Source of the DNA: Propionivibrio limicola
GTDB taxonomy: Bacteria > Pseudomonadota > Gammaproteobacteria > Burkholderiales > Rhodocyclaceae
Direction of reading: 5' to 3'
NCBI RefSeq assembly: GCF_009469695.1
Contig: NZ_SSSR01000005.1
Span: 1 to 64,000 of the forward strand
Length of the DNA: 64,000 bases
The notes under the pieces are model-generated. The model did not search any database, was not told the DNA's origin, and saw nothing but the letters and a program-made list of their open reading frames with translations. Numbering within the stretch: position 1 is the first letter of the stretch; every line of letters starts with the position of its first letter. Position numbers and translations under genes: made by a program. This document shows positions 46,832 through 56,360 of the stretch, piece after piece.

Positions 46832-47746
46832 TTGGCAGAACATGAACTCGAACGCACAAAACTGATTCAAGGTTATCTGGCTGTATTGGCAACACTGGCG
46901 ATGTGGGCGTGCTTTTCGCTCGTATCGCGCCTTGGCGGCAAAAGCGCGCTGACGTTCTACGACATCATCGCGCTGCGTCTGGGCACGGCTTCGGCAATCC
47001 TTCTGCCTTTCGTTTTGCTCCTTTCCGGCGCTCAGGTCGGCAATGTCATCCGGGATGGCCGATTATGGCTCCTCGCGATCCTCGGCAACCTGATCTACTG
47101 CCTGTTCGTTTATCACGGTTTCAAGTTCGCCCCGGCCGCACACGGGGCGATTCTTCTTTCCGGACTGCAGCCCTTCCTGATCAGCTCAATCATCTGGCTG
47201 ATCGACAAACGCCGCCCCAACCGCATCCGTGGAATTGGCCTGTTTTTCATCGCCGTCGGCATCACCTGCACGGCGATGCCCTACTTCTCCGATGGCTCCG
47301 CTGAATCCCTGCTCGGCGACGGTCTGATCCTCATCGCCTCGATCTCATGGGCGATCTATAGCGTATTGGCTGCGCGCTGGGGCTACCCGGCGTGGACACT
47401 CACTTGCGCCGTCGCATTATTCTCGGCAGCGCTTTACTTGCCCGTTTATCTGCTCTGGCTACCGAAACAGCTTTCCACAGTGCCGTTCGCGACGATTCTG
47501 ATTCAATGCTTTTTTCAGGGCGTGGTCGCCACCATTCTGGCGATGCTGGCGTACATAAAAGCGGTGTCCATTCTTGGCCCCGAACGGCCAGCGGCCATTC
47601 TGGCGCTGGTTCCGATCGTGACCGGGTTCGTTGCCGTACCGCTTCTCGACGAGGCGCTGACCGTGTGGTTGTTGCTTGGCCTGCTGTTCGTCTCTTTCGG
47701 TTCGTTCGTGGCCTCCCGCTACGGTTCGGCACCGGTACGGAGGTAA
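46832..47746 (+). CDS. EamA/DMT-family transporter
   Basis: 304 residues, ten membrane helices in two EamA repeats (LAVLATLAMWACFSLVSRLG, SISWAIYSVLAARWGYPAW). Starts at a TTG (46832) with AAAGG upstream; no in-frame ATG fits better. Substrate unknown. Not closely similar to the DMT protein at 24539. Convergent with the membrane protein gene at 47757, 10 bases between stops. Confidence 0.87.
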   Translation: MAEHELERTKLIQGYLAVLATLAMWACFSLVSRLGGKSALTFYDIIALRLGTASAILLPFVLLLSGAQVGNVIRDGRLWLLAILGNLIYCLFVYHGFKFAPAAHGAILLSGLQPFLISSIIWLIDKRRPNRIRGIGLFFIAVGITCTAMPYFSDGSAESLLGDGLILIASISWAIYSVLAARWGYPAWTLTCAVALFSAALYLPVYLLWLPKQLSTVPFATILIQCFFQGVVATILAMLAYIKAVSILGPERPAAILALVPIVTGFVAVPLLDEALTVWLLLGLLFVSFGSFVASRYGSAPVRR

Positions 47747-47756
47747 TCGCCGTACT

Positions 47757-48176
47757 TCAGGCGCACCAGGTTCGCATGAGCAGGAAACCGCCAACGCCCA
47801 CGATCATCGTCCCAACGATGTGCAGTATGGGCCGCAAGACGCTGACCCTGTAAGGAATTCGGCCGGGGGCGCGGGACATTCTCGTTTCCTCGACCCAGTG
47901 AATGACCTCGCCAAGCGTAAAGAGGCAGGCCAGCGCAAATACGAAACCGCCGATAATGATCGTCGCCAGTTGTCCCTCACCCGTCCGGCAGGACATGGCC
48001 ATCCGCAATTGCCCGCGCGTCAGCGGATCAAAACCGGCGGCAACCCAAAGGCCAGCCAAGGCAATGCATAGCAGCATGAATATCACGGCCACGTAAATCC
48101 AGAATTCACGCGTCCGTACGATCTGATTGATCGTAACAATCTGACTCTTTAATTCTTTCAGCAACTTCGAAGACAT
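47757..48176 (-). CDS. hypothetical membrane protein
   Basis: 139 residues with three membrane helices at about 27-47 (YVAVIFMLLCIALAGLWVAA), 70-92 (ATIIIGGFVFALACLFTLGE) and 112-133 (ILHIVGTMIVGVGGFLLMRT). The N-terminus is a short amphipathic helix. I do not recognise the family. It is an independent transcript: two hairpins lie upstream of it at 48227-48318. Confidence 0.7.
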   Translation of the reverse strand: MSSKLLKELKSQIVTINQIVRTREFWIYVAVIFMLLCIALAGLWVAAGFDPLTRGQLRMAMSCRTGEGQLATIIIGGFVFALACLFTLGEVIHWVEETRMSRAPGRIPYRVSVLRPILHIVGTMIVGVGGFLLMRTWCA

Positions 48177-48226
48177 AATTAACCTTGAATGACAACAATC
48201 ACGTCTAAGTTGCTATTTGAACATAC

Positions 48227-48266
48227 AAAAAAGGCAAACACCACGTGCAGCCGTGGATCCTTTTTT
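48227..48266. terminator. long hairpin with T/A arms
   Basis: AAAAAAGG (48227-48234) pairs with CCTTTTTT (48259-48266) and inside it CCACG (48241-48245) with CGTGG (48252-48256). It looks like a bidirectional Rho-independent terminator between two minus-strand genes. Confidence 0.75.
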
Positions 48267-48282
48267 GAGAGTACTTGACGAG

Positions 48283-48318
48283 AAAACGCGGGAAGCGTTC
48301 CACATTCCGCTTCCCGCG
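48283..48318 (-). terminator. terminator of the BCAM0308-family gene
   Basis: CGCGGGAAGCG (48287-48297) pairs perfectly with CGCTTCCCGCG (48308-48318) around a 10-base loop. On the minus strand the stem is followed by TTTT. It lies 14 bases after the stop at 48333. Confidence 0.88.
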
Positions 48319-48332
48319 CTCTCAGGCTCTGC

Positions 48333-48833
48333 TCAGTGCTCCCAAGTTACACGGAGCAGGTTTTCTTCCGGGTTGTAATGGAAATCCAGTGCACCCTGAT
48401 AAGCCCGATGCACAGCCTCACCGATTGCCCGGGCCAGATGGATGTCCGTCGTCGTCACCAGAACCCCGTCGGACACATCCTCCAGCGCCATGATGCGTTG
48501 GAGCGGATGCTTTTCCCGGGCACGTTCCTCTTCATGACGCACCAGGCTGACAATTTCAGCGCGGTGGGTATCGAAAAACTGGCCGCGCAAATTCACGAAT
48601 CCAGCCGGATAACTATCATGAAGACGGTGGCAGGCCGGACATGTTTCCCGATGCGCACCTTCCGGGACGTCGCCCCAGAGCCATCGTCCATCTTTGAAGA
48701 TCGCGTTGCATTGCGGACAGACGGTTGGTTCAGGCAATTTTCCCTTGGCCTTGTAAGAATCATGCACTTCCTCTTGCAGCAGACGGTCGTGCCGAATCGG
48801 GTGAAAGCCGGGCGGAATTGACGTTTTACTCAT
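48333..48833 (-). CDS. BCAM0308-family zinc-ribbon protein
   Basis: 166 residues. Two CxxC knuckles (PTVCPQCNAIFKDGRWLWGD and ETCPACHRLHDSYPAGFVNL) form a treble-clef or ribbon zinc site at about 38-75. The C-terminal part VLVTTTDIHLARAIGEAVHR plus GALDFHYNPEENLLRVTWE matches the BCAM0308 family of proteobacteria, which has no established function and tends to occur in bacteria with anaerobic respiration. GAGGAG lies before the ATG. Confidence 0.8.
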   Translation of the reverse strand: MSKTSIPPGFHPIRHDRLLQEEVHDSYKAKGKLPEPTVCPQCNAIFKDGRWLWGDVPEGAHRETCPACHRLHDSYPAGFVNLRGQFFDTHRAEIVSLVRHEEERAREKHPLQRIMALEDVSDGVLVTTTDIHLARAIGEAVHRAYQGALDFHYNPEENLLRVTWEH

Positions 48834-49131
48834 GGCTTTTCTCCTCTCAAGATCGGGGCGACGACCAACCCCCAGAAAAAGCGCTAATCAGCCATTTCTC
48901 ACGAAATGACGTCAAATCATTTCTTCCGCCAACTTGCGATCGGGCGCCTCGCCCTCAACCCACTATAGACCGCCCCCCGGCAGAGAAAAAGACGCAACCG
49001 GAGAAATCGGAAAAGCCCGCCCTCCTCCCCGACGACTCCTCCGCTCCATCAGTTTGATGTTGCCACAATCCGGCCAACCTGATATAGAGCAGCCTCTTTA
49101 AACCACACCGCTTTGCACAACGGCCAGCGAC
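48834..49131. other. 298-base divergent gap
   Basis: Separates the BCAM0308 gene (minus) from ycaO (plus). It contains a C-rich run around 48971-48977 and no open frame with a ribosome site. I see no recognisable operator or promoter pair. Confidence 0.5.
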
Positions 49132-50883
49132 ATGTCAGAACACTTCATTCCGGGCAAAGATGCCTCTCTCGAATCCTCGATCCGTCGGATGCAGGACCAA
49201 CTGACCAGGATCGGCTTTCACGTCGAAGAGCGTTCCTGGCTTAACCCTGTTGATGGCATCTGGTCCGTGCATGTCCGCGACCGCGACTGCCCCCTGCTGT
49301 TTACCAATGGCAAGGGCGCGTCGCGAGAGGCCGCGCTGGCCAGCGCCTTGGGTGAATTCTTCGAACGCCTTTCATGCAACTATTTCTGGAGCCATTACTA
49401 CCTCGGCGAGGAATTTGCCACACATGACTTCACCCATCATCCAGACGAACGCTGGTTTCCGCTCGACGAAGAAGGCGCAGGCGATCAATGGCCGAACGAA
49501 CTGCTGACGCCGGATCTGCATGACTTCTACAACCCGGAGGACAGCATCGCGGCTGGTTCGCTGGTCGAACACAACTCCGGCAACGTTGAGCGCGGCATCT
49601 GCGCACTCCCCTACACCCGGCTGAGCGATGGCGAAAAGATCTGGTTCCCGGTCAACATCATCGGCAACCTCTACGTCAGCAATGGCATGTCGGCCGGCAA
49701 CAGCGAAGCCGAAGCGCGCGCGCAGGCGCTCTCCGAAATCATCGAGCGCCACGTCAAATTCCGCGTCATCAGCGAAGCGCTGTGCCTGCCGGATGTGCCT
49801 GAAGAGATCATCGCCCGCACGCCACGCATTGCCGCCGGCATCCGCGCCTTGCGCGACGCGGGATACGGCATTCTGGTCAAGGACGCGTCGCTTGGTGGAC
49901 GCTACCCGGTGATGAACGTGACCCTGCTTAACCCGAAGAATCACGGGTGTTATGCCAGCTTTGGCGCGCACCCGCGCTTCGAAATCGCGCTCGAACGGGC
50001 GCTCACCGAGCTCTTGCAGGGCCGCGCCCTCGACGCGCTGGACGGTTTCCCCGAACCCGTTTTCGATCGCGAAGAAGTTGCCAGCGCGCCCAATCTGGAA
50101 ATCCACTTCGTCGACTCCAGCGGCGTGTTGCACTGGAATTTCCTCGGCACCGCCCCGGATTTCGAGTTCTGCGACTGGAACTTCACCTCGACCACGGCCG
50201 AGGACTACCAGTGGCTCGTCGATCTGATCCACGACGAAGGGCACAACATCTATGTGGCCGACTACGCGCATCTCGGCATGTACGCCTGCCGGATCATCGT
50301 TCCCGGCATGTCCGAGATTTACCCCGTCGACGACCTTGAATTCGAAAACAACAGTTTCGGCAACGACGTCCGCGAAGCCCTCCTTTACCTGCACGATCTT
50401 GACGACGACGAATGCCGCGACCTGCTCGAAACGTTCAACGAATCGGGTATCGACGACCAGCGCCCGGTAGCCGCGCTGATCGGCCTCGCGCCCGATGCCG
50501 GCTCATTCTGGGAAGACCTGCGGCTCGGCGAACTCAAGACATTGTTCGCCCTTGCCATCGGCGACGAGGAAGCGACACGCGAGGGCTGTGACTGGATTCG
50601 CCACTTCGGACAGATCAACGCCGACCGGCGCCGCGTTTATCGCTGCATCGAAAGCCTGATGGGATTAAGCGAGGTCGGTGGCCACGAAACGTTCACAGAC
50701 GCGCTCGAAAGCCTCTACGGCAGGACGGCACTCGATCGCGCCAAGGCACTGCTCAGCGGCAAAGAACGCTTTTTCGGCATCACCGCTCCGGGGCGCGACC
50801 TCGACGGCTGCGCCACTCACCACCAACTGCTGGCCGCCTACGCCAAAGTACATCGCCAGCATGCACGCGGAGCCTCAAAATGA
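49132..50883 (+). CDS. ycaO: YcaO-domain protein
   Basis: 583 residues, close to the 586 of E. coli YcaO, and similar from end to end (SLESSIRRMQDQLTRIGFHV, LFTNGKGASREAALASALGE, FFERLSCNYFWSHYYLGEEF, AQALSEIIERHVKFRVI with the ATP/Mg-binding Glu residues). YcaO enzymes activate peptide backbone amides with ATP; this non-azoline branch is linked in E. coli to beta-methylthiolation of ribosomal protein S12 by RimO. A C-terminal TPR-like region follows the catalytic domain. The ribosome site is weak. A small gene overlaps its stop. Confidence 0.92.
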   Translation: MSEHFIPGKDASLESSIRRMQDQLTRIGFHVEERSWLNPVDGIWSVHVRDRDCPLLFTNGKGASREAALASALGEFFERLSCNYFWSHYYLGEEFATHDFTHHPDERWFPLDEEGAGDQWPNELLTPDLHDFYNPEDSIAAGSLVEHNSGNVERGICALPYTRLSDGEKIWFPVNIIGNLYVSNGMSAGNSEAEARAQALSEIIERHVKFRVISEALCLPDVPEEIIARTPRIAAGIRALRDAGYGILVKDASLGGRYPVMNVTLLNPKNHGCYASFGAHPRFEIALERALTELLQGRALDALDGFPEPVFDREEVASAPNLEIHFVDSSGVLHWNFLGTAPDFEFCDWNFTSTTAEDYQWLVDLIHDEGHNIYVADYAHLGMYACRIIVPGMSEIYPVDDLEFENNSFGNDVREALLYLHDLDDDECRDLLETFNESGIDDQRPVAALIGLAPDAGSFWEDLRLGELKTLFALAIGDEEATREGCDWIRHFGQINADRRRVYRCIESLMGLSEVGGHETFTDALESLYGRTALDRAKALLSGKERFFGITAPGRDLDGCATHHQLLAAYAKVHRQHARGASK

Positions 50884-51119
50884 AGCATATGACCTACGAA
50901 GAACATCTCGACGAAGTCGCCACCCTGCTCACCGAGATTTATACGCTGCGCGACGAAGTGGCCATCGATATAGTCATGCGCGCCCAGGAAGACGAGTATT
51001 TCAGCGGCCATGACGACGATCCGGGCATTTGCACGCAAGAGCGCGCCGAGCAGGACGCGCGCTTCATTTTCAAGAAATACAAACCGCCAAAGAAGCCGCG
51101 CAGCGGGAAAGCGGATTGA
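50880..51119 (+). CDS. small protein coupled to ycaO
   Basis: 79 residues, ATGA overlap with the ycaO stop (an internal ATG at 50889 would give MTYEEHLDEV). N-terminal two thirds acidic and helical (MTYEEHLDEVATLLTEIYTL), then EYFSGHDDDPGICTQERAEQ, then a basic Pro-Lys tail (KKYKPPKKPRSGKAD). It is not a recognised family. Coupling suggests it acts with YcaO as partner or substrate; the single Cys and the basic tail would be of interest if a substrate. Confidence 0.65.
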   Translation: MKHMTYEEHLDEVATLLTEIYTLRDEVAIDIVMRAQEDEYFSGHDDDPGICTQERAEQDARFIFKKYKPPKKPRSGKAD

Positions 51120-51204
51120 TCAGAAGCGGAGAGAAAAGGCGGCAGATTCCCAAGCAAATCTGCCGTCCCTGGCATACCTAGTCGTCAGTCAACAGAAAAA
51201 GCGA

Positions 51205-51292
51205 ACCACCAAGGCACCAGGCACACCAAGAGAGCACCAAGTTAACACCCTGTTTTCTTGGTGAATCTTTGTGCTCTTGGTGTCTTGGTGGT
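51205..51292. repeat. long CTTGGTG-type palindromic repeat, copy 1
   Basis: Left arm 51205-51241 starts accaccaaggcaccaggcac; right arm 51257-51292 ends gtgtcttggtggt. The arms are imperfect reverse complements of about 36 bases and would form a long hairpin. A second copy lies at 55416-55505. It sits between convergent genes (stops at 51119 and 51329). Confidence 0.88.
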
Positions 51293-51328
51293 GAAGCATT
51301 TATTCATGGGCTTCAACATGACTGACTA

Positions 51329-53560
51329 CTAGGCGCGGCGAGCCCCGACGACGCCATTGACCTCGTGCAAGGCCGCGAGCGTCCGCTTGAGCTGGGCGAG
51401 GTTGGCAATCTCGCCAGTGAAACGCATGTGCGCCTCTCCCTGCTTGGACTGCGTACTGACGGCGATCACGTTGATCTTCTCGCGCGTCAGCACCTCCGAA
51501 ACATCGCGCAACAGGCCCTGACGGTCGTTCGCCTCGACGATGATATCGACGGCAAAAAGGCCACCGGTTTCGCCGCCCCACGCCGTTTCAATAACGCGCT
51601 CGGGCTGCATGGCTTCCATGTTGGCGAAGTTGGGGCAATCGGCGCGGTGGATCGAAACCCCCTTGCCGCGCGTCACGAAACCGACAATCGGATCGGGAGG
51701 CGCGGGTTTGCAGCAACCGGCGAGCTGGGTCAGCAGCTTGTCGACACCGACAATCAAAATTCCTTTCCCGGAATCACCACCCGACTTGGATTTTGCAACC
51801 GCCGCCTCGGCGATGATCGCCTTGTCGTCCAGCGGATGCTCTTCCGCCCCCCGCACGGCCGTCTGAATCTGCCGAACACCGACCTCGGCACGGGCAACGG
51901 CGATGAACAGATCGTCGCTCTTGGTAAACCCAAGCTTGCTGGCGATATCGTCGAGCTTGGCGCCGGTCTCGCCCATGCGCTGCAGTTCGCGGTTCACGAT
52001 CGCGCGCCCCTCGGCCACGGATTGTTCGAGCGCGAGACTTGAGAACCATTGGCGAACTTTCGCGCGCGCCCGGTGCGTGAACAGGTAACCAAGCGAGGCG
52101 TTCAACCAGTCACGCGACGGACCGCCCTGTTTGGCGGCGACGATCTCGACGCGCTGCCCCGTTTCGAGCTGCGTGTTGAGCGTCACCAATGCGCCGTCCA
52201 CTTTCGCCCCACGGCAACGGTGTCCCAGGTCGGTATGCACCCGGTAGGCAAAATCGACCGGGGTCGCGCCGCGCGGCAGATCGACGACCCGGCCTTGCGG
52301 CGTCATGACGTAAATCGTCTCGTCGAGGGCGGCTTCCTTGTAGTGTTTCACCCAGTCGGACGAATCGGAGACTTCGTCTTTCCAGGTCAGCAGCTGCCGC
52401 AGCCAGGCGATCTTGTCGTCGTAATTGCCGTCGCCGCCAGCATGGCTTCCTTCCTTGTAGCGCCAGTGGGCGGCGACGCCGAGTTCCGCATGCTTGTGCA
52501 TTTCCCGCGTACGGATCTGCACCTCGAGCGCGCGGCCATCCGGGCAGCTCACCGCCGTATGCAATGAGCGGTAGTTATTGCCCTTGGGGTTCGAGATGTA
52601 ATCGTCGAATTCCTTGGGAATCGGCGACCAGATGTTGTGAACAAGGCCTAACGCGGTGTAGCAGTCCTTGACCTCGTCGACGATGATGCGCAGGGCGCGC
52701 ACGTCGTACACCTCGGAAAACTCCAGCCCTTTCTTACGCATCTTGTTCCAGATGCTGTAGATGTGTTTGGGCCGCCCGTAAATTTCCGCATGCTTGATCC
52801 CCGCCGCCTCCAGCTCGCTGCGCAGACGCGCCACGGCATTGGCGATGAATTGTTCGCGTTCGCCCCGTTTTTCGTCGAGTTGTTTCGCGATCTTCTTGTA
52901 AATATCGGGATGGATGAAATGGAACGACCGGTCTTCGAGCTCCCATTTCAGTTCCCAAACGCCAAGACGATTGGCCAGCGGCGAATAGAGTTCGAGCGTC
53001 TCGCGTGCCACCTGCACGCGCAGTTCGTCCGCGTTGTCGGCATAGTGACGCAGCGTCTGCGTCCGCGACGCCAAGCGCAGTAACACAACGCGAATATCCT
53101 CGACCATGGCAAGGAACATCTTGCGCATGATCTCGATCTGCGCCTTCATTTCCGCCGGACTATGCTCGCCCCCCTCTTGCGAATGCGCAACAAATCCGCG
53201 GGAAATCGGACGCATCAGGTTCAGGCGCGAAACCCCCTCGACGAGATGGGCGACATCGCGACCAAAACGCTTTTCAACCTGCTCAAGGCCATGTTCGGCC
53301 GAGGCCGGCACCGCAAAAAGCAGCGCCGCAAGACGGCAATCGGCATCGAGCCGCAGGCCGGCCACGATAAGCGCCATGCCCAGGCCATGATGCCAGATGC
53401 CCTCACCGCTGCCGAGATTACGGTCGCCATAGACCGATTGGGCGAATTCAGCGGCCAGACGAACGCGCGCGGCCTCGTCGGCAGAAAGCCCTTCGACCAG
53501 GGTTTGCAAGGAATGCTCTTCGCCACTATGGGCGGCTACGGAATGAACGACGGAGACCAT
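51329..53560 (-). CDS. relA: (p)ppGpp synthetase RelA
   Basis: 743 residues. The N-terminal HD hydrolase domain is degenerate (the HDxxED site reads FAVPASAEHG), as in RelA but not SpoT. The synthetase at about 190-350 is intact (EIYGRPKHIYSIWNKMRKKG, EVYDVRALRIIVDEVKDCYT, NYRSLHTAV). TGS (TPQGRVVDLPRGATPVDFAY), a zinc-finger segment (LAGCCKPAPPDPIVGFVTRG) and an ACT domain follow. It senses uncharged tRNA on ribosomes and makes ppGpp. The antisense frames over it are shadows. Confidence 0.96.
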   Translation of the reverse strand: MVSVVHSVAAHSGEEHSLQTLVEGLSADEAARVRLAAEFAQSVYGDRNLGSGEGIWHHGLGMALIVAGLRLDADCRLAALLFAVPASAEHGLEQVEKRFGRDVAHLVEGVSRLNLMRPISRGFVAHSQEGGEHSPAEMKAQIEIMRKMFLAMVEDIRVVLLRLASRTQTLRHYADNADELRVQVARETLELYSPLANRLGVWELKWELEDRSFHFIHPDIYKKIAKQLDEKRGEREQFIANAVARLRSELEAAGIKHAEIYGRPKHIYSIWNKMRKKGLEFSEVYDVRALRIIVDEVKDCYTALGLVHNIWSPIPKEFDDYISNPKGNNYRSLHTAVSCPDGRALEVQIRTREMHKHAELGVAAHWRYKEGSHAGGDGNYDDKIAWLRQLLTWKDEVSDSSDWVKHYKEAALDETIYVMTPQGRVVDLPRGATPVDFAYRVHTDLGHRCRGAKVDGALVTLNTQLETGQRVEIVAAKQGGPSRDWLNASLGYLFTHRARAKVRQWFSSLALEQSVAEGRAIVNRELQRMGETGAKLDDIASKLGFTKSDDLFIAVARAEVGVRQIQTAVRGAEEHPLDDKAIIAEAAVAKSKSGGDSGKGILIVGVDKLLTQLAGCCKPAPPDPIVGFVTRGKGVSIHRADCPNFANMEAMQPERVIETAWGGETGGLFAVDIIVEANDRQGLLRDVSEVLTREKINVIAVSTQSKQGEAHMRFTGEIANLAQLKRTLAALHEVNGVVGARRA

Positions 53561-53759
53561 GGGGCGAATTATAAATCAACATGGCAACGAGACTCCCGAT
53601 GTCACATCGGCATCAGGGTGAACACGTATTGGCACTCAAGCAGGCCATTCGAAGAAAACACTTGGTCGCACCGGACGCCCTACGTGCTACCTTACCGCCT
53701 TTTTTTCCCGCCACTCGATTTACCGCCTTTTGCCGCGTCGGCCACGGAGATCACGACAA

Positions 53760-55385
53760 ATGAAAAACATCACGATTGCTCACCGTATTTTGCTCATGAT
53801 CGGAGCGTCGATCGTTTCACTTCTGGTGGTGGGCGCGTCGGGTCTTTACGTCGCGAACAAGGAATCCGAAAACATTACGCGCATCAAGGAAGACAGCATC
53901 GCCAGCATTACAACGCTGACTGACGTTCGCCAGTCTTTCATGGCCTTGCAGGCTGCCGTCTACGTCCACAGCATGATCTCGGACGAAACCGTGCTGATCA
54001 ATATCGAAGGCACGATCAAGGGGCACACCGATGCGCTCACCAAGCAACTGCAAGCCTACGAGAAGTTGCTGTCCAACGACGAGGACCGCAAGCTCTTTGA
54101 AGGCGACCAACGGAATTTCAACGCTTACCTTGAATTCCTCCGGAACGATGCCCTCCCCAAATCAAGAAGCGGGGACAAGCAGGAAGCCTCCAACGTCATC
54201 ATTACTCAAGGGGCCGCCATCGCTCACGAAGCGCTCAAAGCGATCGACGACCACGTCGAATTCAACAAGCAACTCGCTGACACGTTCGTCGCCGCCGCCC
54301 AACAAAGCGCCAGAACCGGGAAAATCGTCTCAATCTCCGTCATTGTCGGCGGCATTGCCGTGATTTCCATCCTCGGCCTGCTGATGTTGCGCAATATCCG
54401 CTCGTCGCTCAACCAGATACAGTCGATGGTCGACCGCGTCGAACGCGATCTTGACTTCACTGTTCGCGTCAACGTGACCAAACAAGACGAAATCGGACAA
54501 ACGACGCGAGCCCTCAACCGCCTGCTCGATAAACTTCAGGACAATCTGAGATCAATCGCCGGCAGCGCCAAATCCGTCGCCACCGCCGCCGGCCAGATGG
54601 CGACCACGTCCACTCAGGTCGCAACCGCCTCCCATCAGCAAAGCGAAGCCGCCTCGGGCATGGCCGCCACCGTCGAGGAAATGACCGTCAGCATCAACCA
54701 CGTCGCCGAACGCGCACACGAGGCAGATCGCCTATCGAACGAATCGGGCCGGCTCGCCACTACCGGCGAGCAGATCATCGGGCAGACCGCCCAAGACATC
54801 CAGAACATCTCCACCACCGTCCACGAAGCGGCCAGCCTGATTCAAGGCTTGGAACAGCACAGCCAGGAAATTTCGAACGTGGTGGCGGTGATCAAGGAAG
54901 TGGCCGACCAGACCAATCTCTTGGCGCTCAACGCCGCCATCGAGGCCGCCCGTGCCGGTGAACAGGGACGTGGCTTCGCCGTCGTGGCGGACGAAGTCCG
55001 CAAGCTGGCCGAACGCACCACCGCCTCGACGCAGCAAATCGCGGAGACGATCAACACCATGCGCACCGGGGCCGAAAACGCGGTCACCAGCATGCAAGGC
55101 GTCGTGGAACTCGTTTCGGCGGGGGTTGAACGCGCACTCGAAGCCAACGAATCGATCAAGCTGATTGGCGAAGGCAGCCGCAACGCGGTGGCCATGGTTG
55201 GAGAAATTACCGCGGCGATCCGTGAGCAGGGAGCGGCGACAAACAACATCTCTTCTCAAGTCGAACACATCGCCCAGATGTCCGAGGAAAGCAGCGCGGC
55301 GGCGGCCAACAGCGCGGAAACCGCCAACGATCTCGACCGCCTCGCCGGCGACATGCAGCGCATCGTCAGCAGCTATCGCCTCTGA
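53760..55385 (+). CDS. methyl-accepting chemotaxis protein
   Basis: 541 residues from the ATG at 53760. Helix 1 at about 8-30 ([20 protein letters not shown]), a four-helix-bundle periplasmic sensor (4HB_MCP) to about 190, helix 2 at about 190-212 ([20 protein letters not shown]), HAMP to about 265, and the signalling coil with its hairpin tip near 380-420 ([36 protein letters not shown]). The ligand is unknown. No CheR/CheB-docking pentapeptide ends the chain. Confidence 0.94.
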   Translation: MKNITIAHRILLMIGASIVSLLVVGASGLYVANKESENITRIKEDSIASITTLTDVRQSFMALQAAVYVHSMISDETVLINIEGTIKGHTDALTKQLQAYEKLLSNDEDRKLFEGDQRNFNAYLEFLRNDALPKSRSGDKQEASNVIITQGAAIAHEALKAIDDHVEFNKQLADTFVAAAQQSARTGKIVSISVIVGGIAVISILGLLMLRNIRSSLNQIQSMVDRVERDLDFTVRVNVTKQDEIGQTTRALNRLLDKLQDNLRSIAGSAKSVATAAGQMATTSTQVATASHQQSEAASGMAATVEEMTVSINHVAERAHEADRLSNESGRLATTGEQIIGQTAQDIQNISTTVHEAASLIQGLEQHSQEISNVVAVIKEVADQTNLLALNAAIEAARAGEQGRGFAVVADEVRKLAERTTASTQQIAETINTMRTGAENAVTSMQGVVELVSAGVERALEANESIKLIGEGSRNAVAMVGEITAAIREQGAATNNISSQVEHIAQMSEESSAAAANSAETANDLDRLAGDMQRIVSSYRL

Positions 55386-55415
55386 TTTCACAGTTCAAAA
55401 AGCAGCAAATATTTT

Positions 55416-55505
55416 CACCACCAAGGCACCAAGGACACAAAGACTCACCAAGAAAAACAAGTGTTGGATCTTGGTGCTCCTTGGTGAACTTGGTGTCTTG
55501 GTGGT
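55416..55505. repeat. long CTTGGTG-type palindromic repeat, copy 2
   Basis: Left arm 55416-55452 starts caccaccaaggcaccaagga; right arm 55470-55505 ends gtgtcttggtggt. Closely similar to the copy at 51205-51292 and again between convergent stops (55385 and 55518). It may act as a bidirectional terminator or be a mobile palindromic repeat. Confidence 0.88.
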
Positions 55506-55517
55506 TCGCTTTTTCCG

Positions 55518-56360
55518 TTACCCCGCATCCTGCCGGAACAGGCTGGCGATCCACTCTTTCTGCGCGGCACGGCGGCGCGAATCGACAAGGTGTGCGCGAA
55601 TTTTCTCGCGTGCCGCCGCCAGCGGCGTTTCGCTCGCCGATTCGATTGCCGCACAGTGCATGACGTGAAAGCCCATCGGCGATTCGATGACGCGTGAAAT
55701 CTCGCCCGACTGGAGCATGAACGCGGCTTTTTCGAGTTCCGGGTAAAGCTGGCCGCGTTGAACGGCGCCCAGCAATCCGCCGTTCATCGCCGTCGGGCAT
55801 TCCGAATAGCGCGTCGCCTGCTCGGCGAAACGCTTCGGCGACTTGAGCAGCCGGGTGCGAACGGTGTCGATCTTGCGGCGTGCCGAAGCACGGTCGCTGC
55901 CGTGCAACGTATCGTTGATGGTGATCAGGATATGGCGCAACGTCCTATTCTCAGGGCGGCGGAAGCGATCGCGGTGCATGTGGTAGAAAATCTCGATGTC
56001 CGTCTCGCTGACCTCGGCGGCGCGGCTCGCCACGCGGTCGAGCACGGCATCGAATTTCAGGTCGCGCTCGATCGAAGCAATCAGACTTTCCTGATCCAGC
56101 CCCGATTTTTCAAGATCGGCGAGAAAGTCATCCTCGGACTCATAGCGCGCCCGAATCTCGGCAAACGCTTGTTCGACCGACGATGCCGGCAGAACGACCT
56201 GCGCTGCCTCCGGCGTCGCCAAGATGCGTTGTTCGATTTTCACCTGGCGCGCGACAACGCTGTCGACGCGCTTCCTTTCTTCCGGCTCCAGGCTGGCGGG
56301 CGGCTTATGAAAGAGTTCCTGAGCCAGTTTGAGGGTGAGATAGGGTTGAACTTCAGACAT
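55518..56360 (-). CDS. nifM: NifM-like peptidyl-prolyl isomerase
   Basis: 280 residues from the ATG at 56360 ([20 protein letters not shown]). The C-terminal half is a parvulin domain (NRTLRHILITINDTLHGSDR, FAEQATRYSECPTAMNGGLL, GMFHVM-type ESPMGFHVMHCAAIE). NifM is needed to fold or stabilise the nitrogenase iron protein NifH. It overlaps nifZ by 8 bases and ends the nifVWZM unit. No nifHDK genes are in the window. Confidence 0.9.
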   Translation of the reverse strand: MSEVQPYLTLKLAQELFHKPPASLEPEERKRVDSVVARQVKIEQRILATPEAAQVVLPASSVEQAFAEIRARYESEDDFLADLEKSGLDQESLIASIERDLKFDAVLDRVASRAAEVSETDIEIFYHMHRDRFRRPENRTLRHILITINDTLHGSDRASARRKIDTVRTRLLKSPKRFAEQATRYSECPTAMNGGLLGAVQRGQLYPELEKAAFMLQSGEISRVIESPMGFHVMHCAAIESASETPLAAAREKIRAHLVDSRRRAAQKEWIASLFRQDAG

